Positions 36,768 to 49,403 of a stretch of 64,000 nt of DNA are shown here, one piece after another. A program made the translations under genes and the position numbers. The notes under the pieces were generated by a model. That model did not search any database, had not been told where the DNA came from, and was given only the letters and a program-made list of their open reading frames with translations. This stretch comes from Bacidia rubella (lineage: Eukaryota > Ascomycota > Lecanoromycetes > Lecanorales > Ramalinaceae). The stretch spans positions 992,001-1,056,000 of the forward strand of contig JAVTIF010000014.1 in assembly GCA_032158265.1 (NCBI GenBank), in the 5' to 3' direction. Within the stretch, counting starts at the first letter, position 1. Every line of letters starts with the position of its first letter.

Positions 36768-38183
36768 GATTATAAGCTTAAAAACTTGCTTTATAGTATT
36801 CTAATGCTGTTAAATAAGTTTTATATATTTAATTTTAAACATAAATAATTTAGAAATAACTCTATGAAGCTTTTTTATACTTTATATAGTTTTTTATTAA
36901 TATAGGCTATTTATAGTTTTTAATAGGGGAGTTTAACTCTTATATTATATATTTATAATTAAATAATTTTATATATTTATTTAATATATTTTTAAAATAA
37001 CAATTATTCTTATAAGTCTATAAATCTTAAATATATATTAGTTTTTAATATTGAAAATTCTAATATTAAGACTTAGTATTTTAAATGCTAGTTATTTTAT
37101 AAATAATACTATTCTATATTAATTCCGCCTGAAACTTGATGTTTTCCTAAATAAAATATGAACTTTAAAAGAAAAAACTAGCTAAAAAAGATTTAACTAG
37201 TTTTTAGCATTTTATTAGCTAATAATTATATTAATTATAGATATAAATATTTTTTTAAACTAATTATTTAAATTTAAATATATTAATATTTTATTTATTA
37301 AAAAAGAGACTAAAAATTAGCTTTTTTTCTATTAAATTATATTTGATAGTTATAATCTTTTTATTTTTTTAATATATTTAAAGACATAAATAATTAAATA
37401 AATAATCTAATTAACTTAAAAAACTTTGTTTTTATTTATTAGAAAAACTATTAAATATTTTTATTAAAACCTTCATTTTATTTCTATTAAAAATAAAAGC
37501 TTAAAATACTAATATCTTAGATTTAAAGATTTTAAGTTATTATTATTTTTATAATATAAATAAAAGTTTAATTTTAATAATTTATTAATAATATTATATT
37601 TTCTATAAAAAATCTTTTAATATTTTTAATCTTTATAAAAGTATTTTACCTTAAAAAGCTTTAAAAATAATACTAATTTCAAATTTTCAAATTTAAGTTC
37701 TTTTTTATAAATTTAACTCTAGGATATTTAAACTTAAAATTAAATACTTATATTTTATAAAATATTTATATTTCTAAACTTTTTAGTTTTAAAATTAAAT
37801 ATTTTTTAATTCTAATTATTTTAACTTTAAAATCGTTTTTTAAAAGCTTTTCAAATTGAAAAAAAAAACTGAAAAAACTAAAAATAAAAATAAAGAATAA
37901 AAAATAAAAAATAAAAAATAAATAACTTTTTAAATTATATTTTTGAGTTTAATAGCTTTAAAGACTATTAATAATAGTTTTAAGGAATAAAGTATTATTT
38001 TATTGTTTTTTACTATAATAGTATATTGAAAATACCTAAAAAGGTTTATTTATTTTTAATAATAATAAAAATACTAGTGAATTTATTATGTATTTATAAT
38101 AATAATATATTAGCTATTAGTTAATAATTAATACTATTTAATATATATTAAGTTTTAATTATGAAAATAACTATAAATATTAT
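36768..38183 (+). pseudogene. Copia-1 leader and gag region
   Basis: Homologous (inverted) to 6290-7561 of Copia-0, so it is a genuine part of the element, but no protein motif is readable. By order it should hold gag. Confidence 0.5.
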
Positions 38184-38333
38184 TGTTAAGAATTATAACT
38201 ATTGTTAAATATAAAGTTAATTATATTGATAGGAACTAGCTAAGAATGCAATATAAATATATTAGAGCCGGACATTATATCCAATTAAGTAAAATATATC
38301 TTAATACTTCCTAGTTATAAAAGAACTATAACA
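38184..38333 (-). repeat. Left LTR of element G
   Basis: 150 bp, TGTTAAGAATTATAACTATT...GAACTATAACA, with TG and CA intact. Family members: 35675-35828, 39415-39564, 49404-49553. Confidence 0.9.
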
Positions 38334-39414
38334 ATTGCTTTTAAATAGAAAAATAACATTTATATTATACTAGCGTATTTTTACGTTTTATATTATATTA
38401 TATATATTTATTATATCTATTATATCTTTTACGTCCGTTAAAAGTCTTACTAAACTATTTTAAAATCGAAATTTAAATATAAATAATTTCGTAGAAAATT
38501 ATACGGCGGCGAGAAGATAGCAATAACGTTTTTTATTAATATCGAAGAAAAATATTAATTCATTTAATATCTGAATAAAAATATTAATTAATATAACAAC
38601 TAGTTATTGAATAATAAAAATCGAACAAATCATTAAATCTAAATATACTAAAAATAGAAAAAAAGAATAGCTAAAATAGCCGGCCGGTATGTTTTTAAGC
38701 CTTTAAATTATTTAAAAATAACTTAAAACTTATTAATAAGACCTAAAAAATATAAACTAAAAACTAGCTAATTCTAGATTTAGTTATATTAATAACTAAT
38801 AATAAAAAAACAAAAAAAAAACAATAGATAACTTTATTTTTTATATAATATTATAGAATGTATAGCGGTAAAAAAAGAATGTTTTATAAGAATAAAAAAG
38901 AAGATTTTATTATTAATATTTATATTGAAATAGCTTATATAAATAATAAAGAAATAGTAGATTTAGTTATATTAAAATTAGAATCTCTAAATTTTTTTAT
39001 ACTATTTTATTTAATATTAATAATAATAATAATAATAAAAAATTTAAAAAAAAAGAATAGTCTATATTTTATTTATATATTAATAAATATATTAATTAAT
39101 TTATTTTATTATTTAATTTAGTTTTATTATTATTATTTTTATTTTCTCGAAATCTTAACGAAATAACTATAGCTCTTTCTTATATATTTTTAATATTAAA
39201 AATATATTAACTAGTTTCTAAATAGCTTAATAAAAAAATTAGAGAATAAAATAGTTAATTAAGCATAGTTATAATTAGTAATTTATATAACTCCGATAAT
39301 AAAAAGGAATAAAAAGCTAGTTTAAATATAATAAAATATTAAAAAGTCCTTTAAAAACTTATAAAATATATAATAAATAACGCTTAATAATAATTTTTAG
39401 ATATTACTATTCAT
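38334..39414. other. Interior of element G
   Basis: Contains a relatively GC-rich patch near 38440-38530 (ATACGGCGGCGAGAAGATAG) and CCGGCCGG near 38681. An ATG-started plus-strand frame of 87 codons runs 38858-39121: charged Lys-rich N-terminus, then Ile/Leu-rich hydrophobic stretches. This could be chance in AT-rich DNA, and orientation is opposite to that inferred for the element. On the minus strand next to the right LTR (39401-39414) is ATGAATAGTAATAT, the motif shared with E and F. Confidence 0.45.
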
Positions 39415-39564
39415 TATTAAGAATTATAATTATTATTAAATATAAAATTAATTATATTAATAAGAACTAGCTAAAAGTACAATATAAATATATTAGAACT
39501 AGATACTATATTCGATTAAATAAAACGTATTTTAATATTTCCTAGTTATAGAAAAACTATAACA
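39415..39564 (-). repeat. Right LTR of element G
   Basis: 150 bp, matches 38184-38333 but with more C-to-T and G-to-A changes (for example TAGAACTAGATACTATATTC against TAGAGCCGGACATTATATCC). Confidence 0.9.
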
Positions 39565-40759
39565 ATTATAATAATATTTATATTTTTTAAATAAATATTA
39601 TAATTATTTATAAACTTAAAAATTTTAATATTCTTAAAAATTTATATTATTAATTATTGAATTTTAAGCTAAAAAAACAATAAAAATTTTTTAGACTATA
39701 TAATATATTTTAAAATTATTTTTATTAATATTATTTAAATATTTCTTTTATTTGAAATAAAAATTAATTTTTTTAATTTTTTTTAAATAAATCTAGATAA
39801 ATATTATAATATTGATTATATTTATTATAATTAGATTTATAATATTTTAAAAAAAGAAATAATAAAAAGCTAAATAAAATATATTCTAGTTTATATTTTT
39901 AAATAATTTAGAATTTTTTTTAATTAAAAAAAGTCTTTTTTATTTTTTTAATATTTAAAGTATTTATTATAATATTATTAAGATTTAAATCTAATATTAC
40001 TTTTAAAACTATTAAGTTATAATAGAATATTATTAAAAGCTTAAATAATTATTATAATAAAAACTATTATATTATTATTAAATATTTTTGCAAAAATAAT
40101 ATATTATTTCTTTAAAAAAATAGCAATAATTATAAAAGTAAAAATATCTATAGTAATAAAATAGATAGTAAAACTAAATAACTTTATAAAAATATTAATT
40201 AAATAATAAAAAGCAAAAATACTATATTATTATTAAATATACTTTTATTATTAAATTTTTTATTTTTTAATATTAAATATTTAATAATATTTATATTTAA
40301 TATCTTATTATAAATTAATTTATGTTTATTTTATATTATAAGTTTAGCTCTAAAAATAATATTAGAATTATAACTAATATTAATAGTTTTTTTTGTTTAT
40401 TAATATTAAAATAATTTATTTTTATTATAATATAAATAATATAAAATAAATATTTTAGATTAAAAATATTTTATAGATATTTAAAGTTTTTATTAAGTTT
40501 TTTTTTATAGTTAATTAATATAAAATAATTATTAAATTAAATTTATTTTTATTAATAATAAATATAGTTTTAAAATTAATTTAAAAAATATTATTATTTA
40601 AATATATATTAACAATTTCTTTTATTTTTAATATTAATTAAAGTTAACAATTTATATTATTATTTGTTTCTTAGATATAAATATATATATATTAAAAAAT
40701 TAGTTTAATTTCTATAAATTATTTAAATTAAATAATATTAAAAGCTTATTTAATAAGAC

Positions 40760-41420
40760 TTTAGCTTATATTATTAATAAAAAAATATTAAAGTTATAAT
40801 ATAAAAAACTTAAATATATTAATAAGTTATTAATTAAATAACTTGTTAAATATTTTAAAAATATAGATTTTTATAAATATTTAAAATTTAAAGATTTTTA
40901 TAAGTTTTATATTCTTTTTAAAATAAAAAAATATTTTTATAAAACTAATATTTATTTTAGCTATTTTTATTTTTATTTAATTTATATTAATATTAAAAGC
41001 TTTTTAAATATAAATTATTATAATAAAAAATAAATAATTATTTATATTAATAATTAATTAAAATATAATTTTAATAGTTATTATAAATATTATAAATAAA
41101 GTGAATTTTATATATATTATATTTAAAAAAGTAATATTTTTAGTACTAAAAAGATTAATAAATATTATTTTAAATATAATCTTTAATTTAAACTATTAAT
41201 ATTATTTAAATTTTAAATAAATAGAATTATTAAATAAGTAAATCAAATTATTATAATTTATATTTATAACTATAATTTTATTGCTAAATAAAAGATTATT
41301 CTTTATAAAATAATTATTAGATTATATTTTTAGCTAAAACATATAAAAAAAATTAATATAAAAAGCTATTATTTAAATTAATTTTTTTATTAATTTTTTT
41401 AATAAAAAAAACAGTTTATT
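40760..41420 (+). pseudogene. Copia-1 GAG-pre-integrase and integrase remnant
   Basis: In the plus frame KLKYINKLLIKxLVKY followed by FKDFYKFYILFK matches the copia zinc-binding GAG-pre-integrase module (WHxRLGHxNxxxLxxL ... FCxxCxLxK) with Cys and His changed to Tyr. About 20 residues on, YLIYINI fits the start of the integrase core (LIHSDV), with Asp now Asn. The same region exists inverted in Copia-0 (about 4.3-4.95 kb). Confidence 0.65.
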
Positions 41421-42049
41421 TTTATTATATTATTTAATTATAAAAATAATTATTAATATATTATATTTATATTAAATAATAAAATTTAAATTTATTTAAA
41501 TATTTTATAATAAAAAAATTATTTTTAAAGCTATATTTTTATAATTTAAATTCTATATAAAATATAATAATAAAAAAAAGATAATTTATAAATATTTTTA
41601 CTAATAATTTATTATTATTAAATCTATTTTAAATAGAATTTAATTTATTAGCTATTAAAACTTAAATAATATAATTTCTTTTATAATTTTTAATGAAAAC
41701 TTATTTTTAAAAACTTTATTTTATTTTTTTAAAACTTATTTTTTATTTATATTTATTTTAATTAAATTATATTTTAATTTTAATTTTAATTATTTAAATA
41801 TTAAGATTTCTTAATATAGTTTTATTATATAAAATATAATTAATAAAAAGCTTATATTCTTAACTTTTATTTTTAAAAATTTATTTAAAATTTATTTTAT
41901 ATTAAATAAAAAATAGTTTTGCTAGATTTTTTTAATATATATTTTTTTATTATTAAATATGAATTTAAATTAGTAATTTTTATCTTAATATTTATTAATA
42001 ATTAAAACTTAAAATAAATATTTATTGAAATTTCTTTTTTAATAATAAT

Positions 42050-42900
42050 ATTAATAAAAATATTTATATTTAATAATTATAAAACTTTATAGATTTTTAA
42101 AATTTCAATTTAATTTATAAGCTAAATAAAACTTTTTATAATTTAAAGTAGTTATTTTATATTTAATATAATATTTTTATAAAATATTATAAAAAGATTA
42201 AATTTTAAGTTCTTAATTATAATTTATATATATTTATAAATTTTTATATTTATATACTAGTTGCTTTTTATATTAATAATATATTAATAATTAAATTTTT
42301 TATTAAAAATATTAAATAAATTAAAGCTTATTTTAATAATTGTTTTTGAATTTTTAATTTTAATTTAAATATTTATTATTTAAATATAATTATTATTTAA
42401 ATATAATTATTATTTATAATAAATTAAATTATATTTTTTAACTTTAATTAAATAATATACTTTAAATATATTCTTAAATAGTTTAAATTATAAAGATTTA
42501 AATTAATTAAAATTTAAATAAATATAGATTATAAATTTATTTTTATTTTTAATAATTATTTAATTAATTTCAATTAACTTAAATAATATTAATTAATTAT
42601 GAAATTATTAATATATATAATATTTAAAATTTATATTAATTTAGTATATATTATTTTAGTAATTAATTGCTTTATTTTTAATTTAATTAAGAAATATATT
42701 AATATTATAAAATATATTTTTTATTATATTAAAAAGATTTTATATTATTATTTTATTTTTTTAAATATTTTTATTTATATTATAAATTTTATTAACTTTA
42801 ATTTTATTAATAATTTAAACTTTTATTATTTTATTATGAAAATAGAATATTTTAGTTAAATTTAAATTATTAAAAAAGCTATTTTATTAAAATAGCTATT
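42050..42900 (+). pseudogene. Copia-1 reverse transcriptase and RNase H remnant
   Basis: KLNKALYSLK-like residues appear near 42118-42150, and VAFYINNILII near 42262-42295 is the YVDDILI box with both Asp as Asn. An open frame at 42599-42859 (86 codons) holds KKYINIIKYIFYYIKKILYY, matching the copia segment preceding RNase H (HLxAVKRIFRYLKGTLxYG), followed by a stretch in the GYSDADWAG position. The open frame is chance survival of part of the old gene, not a separate gene. Confidence 0.75.
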
Positions 42901-43439
42901 TTTTAATTTAAATTTAATTCTTTATATATTATAATTTATTATTATTACTTTTTTTAAGAATTTAATATATTATAAATATATAATATATATATAAAAAATC
43001 GCTAATAATATAATTAATTATATATAAATTTTAATTAAAAATATATTAGCTAATAGTTTTATTAAATTTTTATAATAGTTTCAAATTAATAAAATTTATA
43101 TATTTTTAGCTTGTATTACTATTTTAAAATATTATACTTATTAATATTTAATAAAAATTATATTAATATTTTTTATTTTTTATTTTTTAATATTTTATTT
43201 ATAGAAACTATATTCTAATACTTTATTCTTTAATATCTTATTTAATAAAAGCTATATTATAAAATTTTATTTAATAAAAACTATATTTTTTATAATATTT
43301 TTTTAATAAATTATTATTCTTATTTAGCCTTTAAAATTAATAAATATTATTTAAAGCTTTTTAATATATTTTTTATTATATTTTATCGCCGCCAGTTATA
43401 TAAATAATAATATATTATTTAAAATTTAATCTTTAAGTG

Positions 43440-43687
43440 TATTGTATTTGTTTAGCAGCGGATATAATATTTTTTTTAGTTTTAATTAAAAAAACTAATT
43501 TATATTTATATATATTCCGATTTTGTTTTAATATTAAAAATATATATAATAAATAAAATAAAATTTCAAATAACTTTTTTTTGATTAAAAAGAATATATA
43601 TTTATTTAAAAAAGAAAACTAAAAATATATAGTTATAGAATTTTAATAGTAATAGTAAAATAATTTCTAAGTAAAAATAAATAAAAA
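43440..43687 (+). other. Copia-1 3' untranslated region with A-rich tract before the LTR
   Basis: Shared with Copia-2 (20700-20935). It ends in AAGTAAAAATAAATAAAAA just before the LTR, the likely polypurine tract. Confidence 0.6.
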
Positions 43688-43807
43688 TATTAAATTCTAT
43701 ATTAATTATTTAGCGTAGAAATAAATATTAAAATAATATAGTTATAGCTGAATTACTAATTTTAATTTTATTTTATAATTAAGTTTCAACTATTTCATTA
43801 TTTAATA
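43688..43807 (+). repeat. 3' LTR of Copia-1
   Basis: 120 bp, TATTAAATTC...TATTTAATA, followed by ATATA. Aligns over its full length with 36648-36767 and with 7562-7680 inverted. Confidence 0.9.
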
Positions 43808-43812
43808 ATATA

Positions 43813-46800
43813 TAATTAATTTAATAATTTATTTAATTTATTTAAAATTTAAAAATTTTTGTTTTATAAACTTTTTAAAATTATTATAATTTAATAATAT
43901 ATTAATATTATATAAATTCTTTTATAAATAATAATATTATTATCTTATAGTTGCTATAATAATAAATAATTCTTAATTATAAATTTTATAATTTTATTTA
44001 ATTAATATTATTTTCTAGAACTAAAAAACTATTAATATTAATAAAAGTTTTTGTTTTATTAGAATATAATAATAAAATTAAAGATATTAGTTTTTATTTA
44101 TGTTTTAGTTTTAGAATTATAATATTTTAATAAAAATATTTTCATAAAAATATTATAAAATATATAAAATATCTGTATTATTTTATTTATTTAAATAAAT
44201 AGTTTAAATTTTTTAAATTTTTTTTAAATAAATTAATAAAAAATACTATAATATTTAAATATTAATTAATAAATCGCTTATAAAAATTAATAAACTTAAA
44301 AAAAATTTAAACTTCTTAATAATTCTTTAATATTAATTTTTTTTAATAGTTTTAATTTATTTTAAATATATTTATATTTTTGAAATAAAAATAATAAAGT
44401 TTAAAAATTCTATTTTATATTAAATTTATATTTTTTTAAATTAATATATAACTAGAATTATTGCAAGTATTTTAATAAATCTTTAATATATTATTTATAT
44501 TCTATTATTATATTGCTAAAAACTAGAATATTATCTAAATAAACTATATAAATTATATTTATTAGATTAATTAATATTTTATTAATATAAATTTAAAATA
44601 TAGCTAGAATATTAATTAAATTAAATAATATTATAAAATACTTAAAATAATTATATTATATATAAAATATTATTTTTTAATTTTTAATTTTTTTAATATA
44701 GATTATTTAATAAATTTAATGTATCTTTTAATTCTATTTAAATAGTTTAAAATTTTTATAATTAAAGAAAATAAATACTAATTTTTTATAATTATTTTAT
44801 TTAATTTTCTATAATTAATATTAAGATATAAACTATTATTTGTCTTTAATATAAAAAATATTAATATATTTATAAAGAAAATAGAATAATAAATCCGATT
44901 TTTAAAAAAAAACCTTATTAAAATAATATTAAAATTCTAATAACTTAATTATAAACAGATTATATAAAAAGCTATATAACAAATTTTTATTAATTAACTT
45001 AATAGTATAATCTTTCTATTTTAATTCAAATAAAGTCTTTATTACTTTAATATTAAAAATATTATTAAAATCTAAAAAGGTTTTTAAAATTTTTAAAATC
45101 TTTTATATTATTATAATATTAATATATAATAAAATTAAACTATAATATATTAAAATATGTATAGTTTTTTTAAATTTATGTTTTTTTAAAATTTAGTTAT
45201 ATTTAATACTTTTAACTAGTTAAAACGCGTTTTAAACCGCTATTAAAAGAATTCTAAATTTATTAATATTTTATAACTATTTAATATAAATATACTAAGT
45301 ATTAAATCTATACTTTAATTAATTAAAAAAAAATATAATATATTTTTTATTTTATTTTTATTTTAAAAAAAAGCAAATATTATAGATTTTATTATAATAA
45401 TATTTAAATAATTAATATGAAATTAGAAATAATTTAGTATTTAACAAAAGCTTTGCTTAAATAGGCTTAAATTTATAAATTATTTAAAATTTTACTAAAT
45501 TTTTCTTTTTTAGATTAATAAATAATTAATATTATTATTATTATTTATATTATAGTTTCTAATAATATTATATATTATTATAGTGTAAATATAATATTTT
45601 TTATTTCTTAATTATATAATATACTAGTTTAATAATATTTTAAGCTAATTAAAATAATTAAATTATATAATTTTAAATTTTAATAAAAACTTTCCTATTT
45701 TTAAAGTCTAAAAACTTAATATTTTATTTTAGAAATATTAAACTTATAAGAATTCTCGAATAATATATTTAAAGCAATATTATTTATAAGCTAAAGCAAT
45801 AATTATTTATTATTTATAATAAAAAAATTTAATCTAAGTTAATATAAAAAATTATTAATTAAATAAAAAAAAGAAAAATATTTTAAAATTATAATAGCTA
45901 TAAATATATTTAATGATTCTAATTTATTTTATAAGAAAAGTATTTAATATTTAATTATAAAAAATATTATTATTATTAACTATAAAAATAGAATTAAATA
46001 TAAAAAATAAAAATTATAGCTATTAATGTTTTTCTAGAAAACAAGTTAAATAATAATTATATATTTAAAACGAAATAATTGAAATTGAAATTTTTAATTT
46101 TTAAAATTATTATAATAAAACGCGCCGGAATTAAATATTAGTTTTATTAGTAAATTAGATTTTAAAAAAAAAATTAAATATTATATAAAAAAGCTAAAGC
46201 TAATAATATTTATTATAAAAGTATTAAAATAAATTATTAATAATAAAACGCTAATAGTATCTATATTTAATATATTATATTATTGAATATTAAATATTTA
46301 AAATAAAACTATTAATTAAATAATAAATATATATTTTCTTTTATATTTTCAAAATAATATTTTGTTTTCGAAGCTATTAAAAATTAAAATATTTAGCTAG
46401 TCTATATATTATTATTAATATCTATTTAACTATTTATTTAAATTATTTATGTATATATATATTTTAAAATAGAATTCTAGAATAGAAAATATAAAATATT
46501 TTTATTTCTAAGCTATATTAATAATTCTATATTGATTAAAAATATTTATTTATTTATTTAATAATATATTATAAAAACGGAAAAAAGCGATAATAATAAC
46601 TAATATTGTTTACTACCGATTTCTATTTTAAAATAGTATTTTTATAGTTTTAGTTTTTATTTTTTATTATAATATATAAAAAATATTAGAAAATAATAGA
46701 AATTAGTTTAAAACGTTTTAAAAAGCTATATATATTAGAATGAAATCGAATATAATTATAAAACTAAATAGAATATATATTAAAATAGAAATAATATAAT

Positions 46801-46900
46801 TATTTTAGATAATAGCACTATTATACTAGAAAATTTTAATAATACTAAAATTTTAGAATTTAGACTTCACCGGCTCCGGATTAGTGTTATTATATATATA
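43813..46900 (-). pseudogene. Gypsy D 5' part: gag/protease region, RT and start of RNase H
   Basis: On the minus strand RT is clear between about 44990 and 44450: INKNLLYSFLYNL (family xTxPPYxPxYxLS) near 44970-45010, LxFNLINILAIFxIYINK near 44595-44650 (MPFGLTNAPATFQRYIN), and YLDNILVFSN at 44512-44541, retaining one of the two catalytic Asp. Upstream (45.0-46.9 kb) should be protease and gag but I see no sure motif or 5' LTR. The element continues at 36616-36642, 21323-22010 and 7681-7858 after removing Copia-1, F and Copia-2. The spacing from the YLDD box to the integrase zinc finger, about 1.1 kb, is normal for gypsy. Confidence 0.8.
46813..46894. repeat. Short inverted repeat around a GC-bearing patch
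   Basis: TAATAGCACTATTATA at the left and TAGTGTTATTATAT at the right are inverted copies about 60 bp apart, enclosing CACCGGCTCCGG. It could be the terminus of a decayed element (perhaps the 5' LTR of gypsy D) or a hairpin. Confidence 0.4.
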
Positions 46901-47346
46901 AATTAATAAATTAATAAATAAATAAATTCTTAATTTATTTTTAATAAAATAAAATAAAATTTATCTACTTTTTATATAATAAAATTAAGCCGAATCTGAA
47001 TTTTAATATTTGACTAATAAAAATCGGCTGTTTTAATCTTTTTTTTAAATAATAAACTACTAAAAATCTTTATAATAAGCAATTTCTCTATATTTATATA
47101 TTATTTTATTAATATATTATATTATTATAATAACTTTATTATTTAGAGAATATATTATACGCTTTAGTATAATATAAAAATTAAACTAATCTAACTAACA
47201 ATTATTAAAAAATTAATATTTTTATAAAAGATTTACAATAACTAGCCTTTTCTATTAATTTTAGTTGCTAAAATCTTATTATAAAATAAGTATTTTACTA
47301 AAATAAGCTATATACTATTTAAAATAAATTTCTAAAGTTATTTAAA

Positions 47347-47434
47347 AAGTTTCAGATCGCTTAGAACTAGTTTTAAAGTTATTAATAAGTTTTAGATCGC
47401 TTAGAACTAGTTTTAAAGTTATTAATAAGTTTTA
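47347..47434. repeat. Tandem repeat, 40-bp unit, 2.2 copies
   Basis: The unit contains TAGATCGCTTAGAACTAGTT and repeats at a 40-bp interval with one difference (TTTCAGATC against TTTTAGATC). Confidence 0.93.
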
Positions 47435-47439
47435 TATTC

Positions 47440-47700
47440 TATTATTTTAGTTTTATAGGCTTTTTTAGCTATTTTTTAAGCTAAAATAGCTATAAATTAA
47501 ACTAAGAACCGGTTTTAAATAAAATATCGGTTCTAAAAACTGCGATTAATTAAATAAAAGCTTTTAATTAGTTAAATCGATTATATATTATCCGAAAAAA
47601 ATTTATACTTTATTTTTTAAAGTTTTTAGCTATTTTTTAGCTAAATCTGCAATAAAAATAGCTAAGAAACAGCTAAAAAACTATTTAAATATAATTATAT
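47440..47700. repeat. Cluster of short inverted repeats
   Basis: AGAACCGGTT...TCGGTTCT (about 47503-47532), CGATTAATTAA...TTAGTTAAATCG (about 47543-47580), and several copies of TAGCTATTTT/AAAATAGCTA in both orientations (about 47466-47492, 47629-47668). No coding signal. May be the terminal part of an unidentified DNA element. Confidence 0.5.
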
Positions 47701-47911
47701 TTAGCTTTATTAATTAAAAAGCTCGCTATTCTTTTATTTAAAATAACATTATATAATATAATAAATTTTTTTAATACTATTCCTAAGTTTTAATTAGCTT
47801 TTTTTCGCTATTAATATTATATTAAAAAACGGGATTTTTATTACTAAAAATCAAAGTTTTTTTACCGCGGAATTTTTCTACTTTTTTTTCTAAAAAAACT
47901 CTAGGCCTTTT

Positions 47912-48452
47912 TATATATTATAATAGATTATTTCATTATAAATATAAAAACACTATTTTTATTATAAGTTTCTTTGCAATTAAATTATAATATAATATTA
48001 TTTATTCTAAGAAATCTATTATAATAATTTATAGTTTAATTAATATTTTTATAATTAAAAACTATTTATAAACTATAATAACTTTTATTAAATTAATAAA
48101 TAATAATATATTTTTTAGTTAATATTTTTTTTAATTTTTTCTATAATAATTTATTTTAATTATAATTATATATAATTAATTATTTAATTAATAATCTATT
48201 ATAATATAAAAAATAAAATATTTATTAAAATATTATTTAATTTTATTATATTTATAGAATTTATAATATTTATAGCTAGTTATTTATTAGTATGATTTTT
48301 TATTAATAAATTTATTATAAAAAAAATTTATATAATAAAAATTTTAATATAATTTTTATTATAAATTTATTAATATATATATTTAATAGAACTAAAGATT
48401 TAAAAGGGTTATAATTTTATATTTATAATTAAAAGAAATTATTATATTATTA
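47912..48452 (+). repeat. Dispersed repeat R2, left copy
   Basis: About 541 bp similar to 57988-58490 in the same direction. Both begin TATATATTA and end ATTATATTATTA, and share CTATTTATAAACTATAATAA and GAATTTATAATATTTATAG. Internal gaps differ. They could be LTRs of one 10.6-kb element enclosing gypsy C, but flanks CTTTT and ATTAA give no target duplication. Confidence 0.7.
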
Positions 48453-49403
48453 TATAAAATATATATTAAATAAGTTTTTTTATAATATAATATAATAATC
48501 TATTTTAAATATTTTAAATATTCAATTTTAATAAGCTAAAATAATTAATAAAAATAATTAATATTCAAAATTAATAGAATTTAGAATACTATTTTTATAA
48601 TTTTATTTTAATAAATAATAAATTTCTATTTAATAATTAAAACACCTAACAAAATTTTTATAAACTAGATTAACTATTCAGAAACAGAGCTATATAATAG
48701 CTAAATAATTATATATAATTAAATTATTAAATAGTAAATAGTAATATTTAAAATGATTTAATATTTTTTTAGTTTAAAAATAATTTAATAATAATTGGCG
48801 CTAGAGTTTTATTTTTAATATTTTAGCTTTTTTATTTTCAAATTATAATAGTATTATAGTTATTATAAAACAATTTTTATAAAATATATAATATATTAAT
48901 AATTTAATATAGTTATAGTTTTTAAACTAAATTTATATTTAATTAATATAATATTTTAAAAAGTTTTAAATAAAATTAGGTTTATAGTTTATTAAGAATT
49001 AATAATATAATAAATTAATAAATTAGAACATATTATAGTTTAAATAAAAATAGATTAATATTAAAACTATTAAGCCTTTTTAAGCTTAATATTTTAGTCT
49101 AGTTCTAATAAATAATAATAGAAATCTTTTTTATTTCTATTTATATATATTTTCATTCTATTTATATATTGTTTTTATAGATTTTTTTAACTTTTTTTTT
49201 TAGTTTAAATTATAATTTTTTAGCTTTTTTATATTTTCTTTTAATTTTTCTTTATTAATTTTAAAATTAAAATTTTTTTTTTTAAAATATTATTAATATT
49301 GCTTTATAATTTTTTTTTAATTATATAAAAGAAATTTTTTTTATAAAATACAAAAATTTCTTAAAATATAGAATATTAAGCTTATTAGAACTATTACTAT
49401 TAT
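48453..49403. other. AT-rich, nothing recognised
   Basis: Nearly pure A/T with long homopolymer runs near 49190-49340. No motif, LTR or frame that I can support. Confidence 0.4.

Larger units (their letters stand above)
38184..39564 (-). mobile_element. Element G: 1.38-kb mini LTR retrotransposon
   Basis: Two 150-bp LTRs with a 1,081-bp interior and a perfect target duplication ATTAT (38179-38183, 39565-39569). The insertion is proven by comparison: Copia-0 has the uninterrupted sequence at ~6279-6290. The interior has no retroelement enzyme. Minus orientation is favoured by a primer-site motif beside the right LTR and AAAAGCAAT beside the left LTR. Too small to encode pol, so it must have been mobilised in trans (TRIM/SMART-like). 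Confidence 0.9.
36648..43807 (+). mobile_element. Copia-1: full-length Ty1/copia element with nested element G
   Basis: Two 120-bp LTRs (36648-36767, 43688-43807) and a 5-bp duplication ATATA on both sides (low-complexity, so weaker evidence alone). Total 7.16 kb; 5.77 kb after removing G, a normal copia length. Plus-strand order is leader/gag, GAG-pre-integrase and integrase (40.76-41.4 kb), reverse transcriptase (42.0-42.5) and RNase H (42.6-42.9). Copia-0 is an inverted partial copy. The target is the RNase H part of gypsy D. Extremely RIP-degraded inside, but the 5' LTR keeps several GC bases. Confidence 0.9.

Noticed and set aside
39415..39564. Two independent solo LTRs at 38184 and 39415
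   Set aside because: Neither has its own TSD, but the outer flanks ATTAT/ATTAT match and Copia-0 lacks the whole interval, so they are the two LTRs of element G.
42599..42859. 86-codon open frame as a separate gene
   Set aside because: It matches the copia segment before and within RNase H in Copia-1, so it is a surviving piece of that pseudogene.
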